In this document: positions 7,607-13,571 of the stretch, piece by piece
Layout of the letters: each line of letters begins with the position of its first letter
How positions within the stretch are numbered: position 1 is the first letter of the stretch
DNA from: Cyclostephanos tholiformis
Taxonomy: Eukaryota > Bacillariophyta > Thalassiosirophyceae > Thalassiosirales > Thalassiosiraceae
Length of the DNA: 13,571 nt
Direction of reading: 5' to 3'
Assembly (NCBI GenBank): GCA_036939975.1
Contig: JALLPB010001225.1
Coordinates: 1 to 13,571 of the forward strand
Notes under the pieces: generated by a model
Databases searched by the model: none
The model's input: the letters and a program-made list of their open reading frames with translations, nothing else
What the model was told of the DNA's origin: nothing
Made by a program: the position numbers and the translations under genes

Positions 7607-8998
7607 TCATTGACATGTCAGAGTGTCCTGAATGCAGAAAGGACAGACTGTTTGATGATGTTTGGTGGGATGATGTTTGCTGGTATAATCCGCATTATTG
7701 ATGCCACGGCGCCAGAGATAGAGTAACTGATATCGTGCATTGCAACATTTGAGCCAAAGGAATCATTGATCCATCGATTTTGATGCTTTGGGTTTCATGG
7801 TGCCCATGGTAAGACCTTGAGCAGTGATGTTGTTGGTAGTGACCATGGTGCATTTGTGTTGTGGATGGCCTATTTCCTCGAGCATCATGCGGATTGGGAC
7901 GGCAAGTTTGCACCCATGGTAGAGGGCTGCTAATTCAGATTCTGAAGCAGATGTCATGATGTGTTTATGATGGAAGAGAGAGTGAGGATGGCATTGTTGT
8001 TGAATTCTTCATTGTCATTGTTTATGAGATAGAAGTGGGCTGAGGCATGGCTTTCCCCCCCAAGTTCAGATAAATATGAGGCATCAGTGTGAAGGCAAGG
8101 ATCATGTTGCAAGCTTTGTAGCAAATGCCGGCATTGGGATGAGTGGCAACATTTTTGAGAGATTGATCACAGGCTGTGGTGACTGCATGTGTGCCATTGG
8201 ATTGATGCATGGCAATGGAGCTTAGTGTGGTAGGGAGTGTGGGGTCGACAGCCCTACCAGAGTATAGGAGTGTGCTGACGATGTCCTCTACTCATTTGAG
8301 AGCCACAGGTGTGAGAGGAGCTGATGTGTCAACTGCCACTCTCTGCTCGCATTTTCCATATTGGATGGGGGCACTTTGATAGAGTTGATGTTGGGGGGAG
8401 ATGGGTTTGGGATGTTGGAATTTGAGGAGTGCTTTAGGAATGTATTTGGGCATATTGAGGTTGACTGTGCCTGCAGAGTAGTTCCAGTTGATATTGATGC
8501 CACAAAAAAGGATCCGTTCCAGTCCATGGTGACTGTGTAGTGTTCTTCCAGACATTCTTTGAGGTGGATGATGTGATTGCAAGATGTGGACTTGATGCCA
8601 AAGTCATCAATGACAAGGCAAAAAGTGATATCATGCCAATGTGGCACCACAGGCCGGGGGTGTGTTGGCAGTGGTAGTAGCCATGGGCATTACGTTGTTC
8701 GAGTAGTCTGTTGGCAAGGATCTTGGGGTAGGCCTTACATGCCCATTTGAATTTCAACATATACCCAGCCTTGATCATTGGCTAGGTCAAGGAGATTGTA
8801 ACGTTGGATAATTTTGTTGGGGATTAAGTTATGGAGGCACATGTATTTGTATTCTTGAATGGGTGTCATGAGGTAAAAGTTGGAGAAGTCCATACCATAG
8901 AATTGTGCCAATGGTGTCAAGATGGTTGAGTTGATGAGAAGTTTAGCAGTGACAAGATTGGCTGTAGGAGTGCTCTTGTTGCCATCATAGAATATGCA
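7607..8998 (-). pseudogene. Reverse transcriptase and RNase H of the copia-type element, broken
   Basis: Copies element RNA into DNA in the intact family. The frame runs on from Gag with STPTANLVTAKLLINSTI, then motif A (YGMDFSNFYLMTP, Asp present), IPNKIIQRYNLLDLA and GWVYVEIQMGM. TAA at 8737-8735 follows, where the YGLPQAG motif should begin, with GLPQ still visible. After a shift come ILANRLLEQRNAHGYYHCQH and TPGLWCH; after another, FCLVIDDFGIKS (the two-Asp catalytic box, intact). Then come GININWNY and NMPKYIPKALLKFQHPKP. RNase H includes LLYSGRAVDPTLPTTLSSIA, VATHPNAGICYKA, TSASESELAALYHGCKLAVP and KASKSMDQ. The catalytic Asp expected in T-D-N is Asn (TTNNITAQG). The end reads WRRGINNADYTSKHHPTKHH, stop at 7609-7607. 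Protease and integrase are absent. Confidence 0.8.
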
Positions 8999-9688
8999 TT
9001 TCCATTCATGCCATGCAAGTTCCATGCCACTACAGTTGAGGGCAGCCTTCATGCTGGTTGTTACCATTGTGGCTTTGGAGCAGAGAACACCGGCGTCAAG
9101 CACAAACATCTGACATTTCTTCTGTTTGCACATGTAGATGGTGAGGGGAAGAGTAGAGTTATTGCCGGTGTGGAATTTAGTCATGTTGTCACCAATTTCT
9201 GGTTGTGAAATTGTCATGTAGGTCGTGTGAACATGGGTGACAAGGTCATGGAGAGAAATTGCATTGAGTCCTTTGGTTGGATTGTCAAGTGCTGTGTAGT
9301 AAATGTCATTGATGGCCATTGCAAATTGATTGCATGTGATGGTGGCCATGATGAGGTAAGTGTTCTATGCCTTGCATTTGATGAGGTTTGCAGCTTGAGT
9401 TGCTTCACGTGTCAGATTGGCGGCTGGTGGATTGATTGGATAGTCAGGAGGAGCGATAGCCAGGATGTTGAATGCGGCGCCATTGCATTGAAGGTAAAGA
9501 ACAGGGTCCTGAAGGAGGCCAAGGTGTCCTTTTTCATGTCCCCATGGGCAAGAAATGGCATGGTGATTGGCAGCGAGTTCCTTTTTGAGAATACAAAGTT
9601 GCTTGTGGGCGGGCTCTCCCATGATGTGCGAGAAAGTCCCATGTAGCATCTGGGCCCAAATGGACTTGACAGAGACAGTGTCCGACAT
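8998..9688 (-). pseudogene. Gag of the copia-type element, one nonsense codon, C-terminus missing
   Basis: Gag would form the particle that packages element RNA. ATG 9688 opens MSDTVSVKSIWAQMLHGTF, then LKKELAANHHAISCPWGHEK, GHLGLLQDPVLYLQCNGAAF and PPDYPINPPAANLTREA. A TAG at 9367-9365 follows, probably a former Trp codon (TGG to TAG). The same frame continues with NTYLIMATITCNQFAMAIND, GLNAISLHDLVTHVHTTY, TISQPEIGDNMTKFHTGNN and MVTTSMKAALNCSGMELAWH as far as EWK. This is a Gag type I associate with diatom LTR elements. After EWK (about 8998) the frame passes straight into reverse transcriptase, so the nucleocapsid part is absent. Confidence 0.75.
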
Positions 9689-9879
9689 TATGCATGAGCA
9701 CAAAAGGGTGGTGTGTGGTATGTGCTGATAATTAGGGCTAAGATGGCAATTAAGACACACCCACTAATACCAAACAAATTGAGAGTTTTGGTGATGCTGG
9801 TGGTGATGCCCACAAAAGCTCCGATTGCAATGACAGCCTTGACAGCAGGTTCAGTGACTAGTTCAAACTTGATTTCCAT
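9688..9879 (-). CDS. Small hydrophobic ORF upstream of Gag, joined by TAATG
   Basis: An intact 63-codon ORF starts at ATG 9879-9877 between the 5' LTR and Gag. After an acidic N-terminus (MEIKFELVTEPAV) it has two hydrophobic segments, AVIAIGAFVGITTSI (about residues 16-30) and LFGISGCVLIAILALIISTY (about 35-54), as in a two-pass membrane hairpin. Its TAA (9690-9688) shares one base with the Gag ATG (9688-9686), giving TAATG. It has no stop or shift, in contrast with the damaged genes around it. Function unknown; a membrane anchor or a translation-coupling leader are possibilities. It could also be chance in a 5' leader. Confidence 0.5.
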   Translation of the reverse strand: MEIKFELVTEPAVKAVIAIGAFVGITTSITKTLNLFGISGCVLIAILALIISTYHTPPFCAHA

Positions 9880-9922
9880 GAGCCATGAGGAGGCGCATGA
9901 GGGTTGAGGATTAGATCAGTTC

Positions 9923-10075
9923 TGCTGATCTATTGACATGGTGATAAGGAACTGATCTAGCTAATTTATGGGGTCTATTGTGCTAGGGAAATAGATCATT
10001 GTGAGTAACCAGTAAGAGGTAAGCTTGTGCTTGGATAACCTTTGGATATCCTTTTGGATACTAGGGATATCAACA
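9923..10075 (-). repeat. 5' LTR of the copia-type element
   Basis: It aligns along its whole length to 7188-7337 with scattered substitutions and small indels. On the minus strand it begins TGTTGATATCCC and ends ATAGATCAGCA. The sequence just inside (GAACTGATCTAATCC on the minus strand) is where a primer-binding site should be, but I cannot match it to a tRNA. Confidence 0.85.
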
Positions 10076-10650
10076 TGGGAGAGCTACACAGCAAACACTC
10101 CAGCATGTGGAGGCTGGGAATGATGCTGGTCCGGAGGTAATGGTGGGGGGTTTGGCCAGTGTGTAGTCATTGAGTGGTGATTTGCGTGCTTCTGTCACCT
10201 TCGTTGAACAAGGTAGCAGGTAAAAATCAATACTTATATTCTGCAGGTGCCATGTCACATGCTCAAGCCAACTTTATTTCCCCCAAAATGTTCTTAATGA
10301 CTCCAATCACAAGTTGGTTCTGTGGCAACGAGAGTATGAAAATGGTTCCAATGAAACTTCTGGTGGCAACAGAGATGAGAATACAAAGGAGCACTATAAG
10401 TTGTTGCAGATGAAAACACTTCTGTATGCTGTATGCAGTGGATATTGCAGCAAAGTGGGTGGGATTATGGGATGATCTTGCTAGTAGAGGTGGCTGGGAT
10501 GTGGGGTTGGCCGGGAGGCTTTATGAGAGTATTCACCATTTATTTTGGTATCCTTCAAAGATCAAGCATTGTAATGCTCAGATTAGCTGGCAGACTGTGT
10601 ACAACTTTTTCATAGTGCATGTCAAAAAATTTGCAACTGATTTAGATTGA
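10076..10650 (+). pseudogene. Tyrosine-recombinase-like gene, 3' part, beyond the LTR insertion
   Basis: This is the continuation of the gene interrupted at 7187. Immediately after the target duplication the frame reads GELHSKHSSMWRLGMMLVRR, which joins IIQKM from the left side. Then come GKNQYLYSAGAMSHAQANFI, KMFLMTPITSWFCGNESMKM with VPMKLL, and an intact final stretch: LYAVDIAAKWVGLWDDLASR, GGWDVGLAGRLYESIHHLFW, YPSKIKHCNAQISWQTVYNF and FIVHVKKFATDLD with a stop at 10648-10650. The Trp-rich C-terminal domain probably binds DNA in place of the GCR1_C domain known in Cryptons; that is inference. Stops near 10134, 10173 and 10217, plus one shift, separate the pieces. Confidence 0.6.
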
Positions 10651-11076
10651 TGTGTTTTTGAGTTTTTTGAGACAATGATGGGATGATGGGTTGTTTTTGA
10701 TGGCATGTTGAGGGCTTAAAAGGAGTAAATGGGCATGGGCAAGAACCCAATGGAAGGTGGTAAGGACACTCTTGGTTTTGACTAATCATTATCTAGTCTT
10801 CACGTTAGTCATATTAGTACTCTAACTTCTATCCTACTTGTAAACAAACCAAAGTCGTTAGTTTTTTCATCGCATGATTACTCTACATGACTGAAAAAAC
10901 TCTTATGTTACTTCTTAGTCTGGCCATTGACTATACAATAAGTCCTACTATGTTATATATGCCCAAAATATTTTTCTTAAACCCATACATAAGTACATAC
11001 TAACTACAGGGGACTTTACTAGAGTAAAAGCCACCTTTGTGCCCTGGAATGGCCAATTTACAAGTAGTGGTAGTGA
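10651..11076. other. Gene-free stretch
   Basis: No coding, RNA gene or repeat is recognised. The first 150 bases follow the recombinase-like gene stop and may be its 3' untranslated region. The rest is AT-rich with many stops in every frame. Confidence 0.5.
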
Positions 11077-11346
11077 TTAATGCCATGATCCACCACAGAC
11101 CAAGAGAGTATGGGAGGATGGGTGGGAAAAGAAAAAATGAAGGATACAAAAGGAAGGCAACAAAGAAGGACTCCATGATAATTGTTGTGGGACCAGGTGA
11201 TGATTCGGGATGAGGGCATAGGCTCTGGTGGATAACATGCAATGGGAATAGTCAATCATGAGGGGGTAGGCTTGGTTATTGTTCAACCTATGAGCTAAGG
11301 CATTGGAATTTGCAGGATCAAAAACTACTTCCACCACATTACCCAT
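11077..11346 (-). CDS. Unidentified small ORF
   Basis: ATG 11346 (context AACTATGGG) opens about 89 codons: MGNVVEVVFDPANSNALAHR, LNNNQAYPLMIDYSHCMLS, TRAYALIPNHHLVPQQLS, then a hydrophobic, Pro/Phe/Ser-rich end. The first 55 residues look more protein-like than the tail, so an older frame may have been lost. It lies downstream of the DIRS-like remnant on the same strand and could be part of that element, but I see no match to a recombinase C-terminus. Chance is possible. Confidence 0.2.
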   Translation of the reverse strand: MGNVVEVVFDPANSNALAHRLNNNQAYPLMIDYSHCMLSTRAYALIPNHHLVPQQLSWSPSLLPSFCILHFFFSHPSSHTLLVCGGSWH

Positions 11347-11524
11347 AGTTATTATTAGGCACACAATATCCTATGACATTATGAGAAGCAAGAAAGGACT
11401 GTTCAACCACTTAATACATAATGGACAGAATACCTAAATAACAGGCTATGAAATTTTGCATATGAGAGATGGGAAAACTTAAATATTGTCCCAATATAGT
11501 CATTTTTGATAAATAACCTTTACA

Positions 11525-12240
11525 TCAACTGCAACGTGAGAACATTGGTTTAGCAGACAACATGCAGGCCAATGAGGCAGATGACAGATGACATTGGATC
11601 AACTTGGGCCAGGAGAAGAGTCTGGGGTCACCCAAACAGGCAAGACCAAGAACTTCACCATGGACACCATTTTTCTGGCTGGTGAATGCAAGAGAAGCAA
11701 ACCGGGCCAGACAAAGGTTGGTGCTGTGAGGAGTTGTAGCCTTGTGCTGCCAATAAACAGCTGTGTGTCGATAAGGCAGAATGGTTCTCACTTCTTATCC
11801 ATGTATTCCCCCGGAGAGAGGAGGAAAATGAATGGCATGATGATAATGTTGGTGGCAGCTCAAAAGGTGTTGTCAACCAAGTCTGACATAGCCAAGACCG
11901 CAATCCAACAGATGACAGTGATTGGGATGGGCTTGACTCAAAGTGGCGCAGGGTCCATTTGTTTCACACTCACAGCATTGGTTGAAGGAAAAAATCAATG
12001 TCAAATGCCAAGTTGAGCCAAGGGTCTTGGACCCCCATATTGGGGAACATCTGCACAATGTGTCTTACATAATTCTCAAGCCAACCAAGACTGGAGGGGA
12101 TTCCTACCAACTGCAAGCTCCCCAGAATGCACTTGCTTGGTGAAATTTGTAGGAAAGGAACTTTGTCTTAGAAGGTTTGGAGAAAAGTGTCGAGGCCCAG
12201 GTCACAGGTAAGGTTGACCCATTTGGACTAGGCTTTGGCG
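11525..12240 (-). pseudogene. DIRS-like tyrosine recombinase, broken and C-terminally incomplete
   Basis: In the intact family this enzyme inserts the DNA copy through Arg, His-x-x-Arg and Tyr residues. The N-terminal helical domain shows LENYVRHIVQMFPNMGVQDP and WLNLAFDIDFFLQPML (about 12080-12010). The catalytic domain then shows VKPIPITVICWIAVLAMSDL, NIIIMPFIFLLSPGEYMDKK, LIDTQLFIGSTRLQLLTAP and, after a shift, LARFASLAFTSQKNGVHGEV then LGLACLGDP. The box I arginine expected in LLRPGEY is Ser here (codon 11817-11815). The H-x-x-R and Tyr boxes are not found downstream, where the sequence becomes unrecognisable at about 11525. Stops and shifts are frequent. Confidence 0.6.
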
Positions 12241-12299
12241 CCGCTAGACACACACAGCCAGGAGCAACTCCCCCAAGGACAGTTGCTTGAGCAACACCA

Positions 12300-13571
12300 A
12301 AGTCACGGCTGAAACAATGCGCTAAGATGGGGTCCAAATGTGACAACCAATTGGCTGTGGGAGATAGCAAGACAAGAATGAGAGCAAGTAGAGCAAAGGC
12401 AAATGGAAGTCATGTGAAAGCACTTAGGAAACAGGGTTAGAGGCGCCCAAGATGTAATCAAATCATGGAATGTAGCAGTTGATTTGTTGGTAGATCCCAA
12501 AAAATTTGAAGGAGGTACACTGGGGTGGAAAAGGTTGATGTGCTTTCCTTGCATTCCTAAAACATGGTGCTCAAATTGTTGCCCTTGACAGAAATGTACT
12601 TTTGAGAATATCGAAGCAGTTTGCCAGCAAATTGAGATGAAGGAGGCCCCCTGCCAGCTCAAGATCTGAGTTGGTGATGCTCCCTAAGAGGCTGGAGTTG
12701 GTGTCCAGGCGTGAGATGATGCTTTGGGGCCATTCATGCCACCACACCACTGGAGTTGACAAGTTGTAAGGTAGCCATCTCAGGCCACTAGGTCTGGCCC
12801 TGAGAACCAGATGCCACCTGCCCCTGTGCCTGATGCGTTGTGGTGCCCCCACTCTGCTACAGGAGATAAAAGGATAACCTTTATGATGCCAGTAGGCCAC
12901 AAACAAATATTCTGATGCATCTACCAGAAGTCATTGAGAGCATCTCAGACTCCTAGCCTGAGGGTGATATGACCTTTGGATTGGGGGGACATAGCATTCT
13001 GCATCAAGCTGAAGATATTCTGGACTGGGAGTGTATGTGCCATAGAGCGCAACTTGCTCAGGGTCTTTTGCCAACAATTCATAATGGTGCATCTTTGGGA
13101 GGTCAGGAAGGAGCTGAGAATCACCACAAGATGGTGTACACAATGGAGGGGAAGCAAAATGGTCATCCCCACTGTGTCAATAATCAGGCCCAGGATGAGC
13201 TTCATGGTGCCCCATGAGCAATCACTGGCATGGAGTTTTTTGAGTGATACAGGCTTGTGCTATTTGGTACTGTTGCCTCTGAACAGTGGATGAAAAGGAG
13301 CCACTGCACTCAAAGCAAATTGTCCAACCCCATTGAACCAACTGGTGACCATCGAGCTGCATTGACAAAGTAATTGAAATAGAAATCCATGTATGCCAAT
13401 GGCTTGGAAGGGGCAGGGAGTGAAGGGTCATGGGCCACTGGGCTCAATTCAGACCTGTGCGTAGGCCTGGGGTATGGCAATGCAATACTATCTGCAAGGT
13501 CATCAAGGTGGTGGGGAACTTAGTTGCGCATGTCGGATGTCGGTGTCGGCAATTTTCAGCCGACAATGTCG
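12300..13571 (-). pseudogene. DIRS-like reverse transcriptase (C-terminal part) and RNase H, broken
   Basis: From the edge, one frame reads SKPLAYMDFYFNYFVNAARW, where YFNYF (13381-13367) occupies the place of the Y-x-D-D-F box with both Asp changed. Another frame gives KPVSLKKLHASDCSWGTMKL and ILGLIIDTVGMTILLPLHCV, then KLRSMAHTLPVQNIFSLMQN (thumb-connection). RNase H follows with WGHHNASGTGAGGIWFSG, where the usual H-D-A-S-G Asp is Asn at 12839-12837, then TNSDLELAGGLLHLNLLANC and FDI. The tail shows FDYILGASNPVS, LSHDFHLPLLYLLSFLSCYL and PQPIGCHIWTPS. At least five frame changes and several stops are present. Identification rests on ordered motifs characteristic of this family. Confidence 0.65.
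13544..13565. repeat. Short inverted repeat at the right edge
   Basis: TGTCGGC (13544-13550) and GCCGACA (13559-13565) form a 7-bp stem with an 8-base loop. TGTCGG also repeats directly at 13531. It lies at or beyond the edge of recognisable DIRS-like coding, and its role is unknown. Confidence 0.4.

Larger units (their letters stand above)
7188..10075 (-). mobile_element. Ty1/copia-type LTR retrotransposon, internally deleted, inserted in the recombinase gene
   Basis: On the minus strand it runs from the 5' LTR (10075-9923) through a small ORF, Gag, reverse transcriptase and RNase H to the 3' LTR (7337-7188). LTRs are 150-153 bp and begin TGTTGATATCC and end AGCA, so they are bounded by TG and CA. 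The flanks TGTGA (7183-7187) and TGGGA (10076-10080) are a 5-bp target duplication with one mismatch. The 2888-bp length is short for copia because the end of Gag, protease and integrase are missing. The LTRs differ at many positions, which with the stops and frameshifts means an old insertion. Confidence 0.85.
11525..13571 (-). mobile_element. DIRS-like (tyrosine-recombinase) retroelement pol remnant, partial
   Basis: The order on the minus strand is reverse transcriptase end, RNase H, then a tyrosine recombinase, which is the layout of DIRS-type retroelements and not of LTR elements with DDE integrases. It enters from beyond the right edge, so the front of the RT and any left terminal repeat are not visible. 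The left boundary is where recognisable coding fades, near 11525; no terminal repeat was found there. Confidence 0.65.

Noticed and set aside
9227..9646. 139-codon plus-strand ORF
   Set aside because: It is antisense to Gag, whose motifs are clear on the other strand.
9890..9922. Primer-binding site next to the 5' LTR
   Set aside because: The sequence just inside the LTR did not match a tRNA 3' end I can recall, so no PBS is called.
11588..12016. 142-codon plus-strand ORF
   Set aside because: It lies opposite the DIRS-like recombinase blocks (QKNGVHGEV, FLLSPGEY) and shows no family signal of its own.
1..13571. tRNA, rRNA or other structured RNA genes
   Set aside because: No tRNA arm motifs with matching stems, and no rRNA-like conserved segments, were seen on either strand by eye.

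Overview
The window is eukaryotic nuclear DNA that looks like a graveyard of mobile elements. There are no bacterial-style operons or ribosome binding sites. Every recognisable protein belongs to a transposon or retrotransposon family, nearly all are broken by stops and frameshifts, and one stretch carries a compact GT-AG intron candidate. The protein flavours point to a diatom, probably a centric one: a Ty1/copia-type polyprotein whose Gag starts MSDTVSVKSIWAQ, a DIRS-like RT-RNase H-tyrosine recombinase, an algal Crypton-like tyrosine recombinase, and a PIF/Harbinger element with a KVEEKWNSMN partner protein. That assignment rests on memory of family resemblance, not on a search.

Left part (1-4860). 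A structurally complete PIF/Harbinger element lies at 220-3713, with a 3-bp TAA target duplication, about 20-bp terminal inverted repeats, and subterminal repeat clusters. It has two convergent genes: a DDE transposase on + (465-1874) and a Myb/SANT-like partner on - (3504-1958). Both are broken, although all three DDE catalytic residues are still encoded. It sits inside older sequence bounded by a second inverted repeat (34-48 and 4840-4854) that holds a very decayed, unidentified minus-strand coding remnant with a cysteine cluster.

Middle part (5051-10650). A small unidentified gene remnant with an intron (5051-5396) is followed by a plus-strand tyrosine-recombinase-like (Crypton-like) gene, 5719-10650. 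This gene is split by an LTR retrotransposon inserted on the minus strand (7188-10075). The retrotransposon has about 150-bp LTRs with TG...CA ends and a nearly matching 5-bp target duplication. Removing it and one duplication copy brings the recombinase reading frame back together. Inside it, an intact 63-codon hydrophobic ORF stops in a TAATG overlap with the Gag start. Gag then runs in frame directly into the reverse transcriptase, with the rest of Gag, protease and integrase missing.

Right part (10651-13571). About 0.4 kb without genes is followed by one unidentified small ORF and then a decayed DIRS-like pol on the minus strand (RT end, RNase H, tyrosine recombinase). It enters from beyond the right edge of the window and has lost several catalytic residues.

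The insertion order can partly be read. The Harbinger element went into the 34-4854 unit, and the copia-type element went into the recombinase gene. None of the main transposition proteins looks functional as it stands; only the 63-codon ORF is clearly intact.
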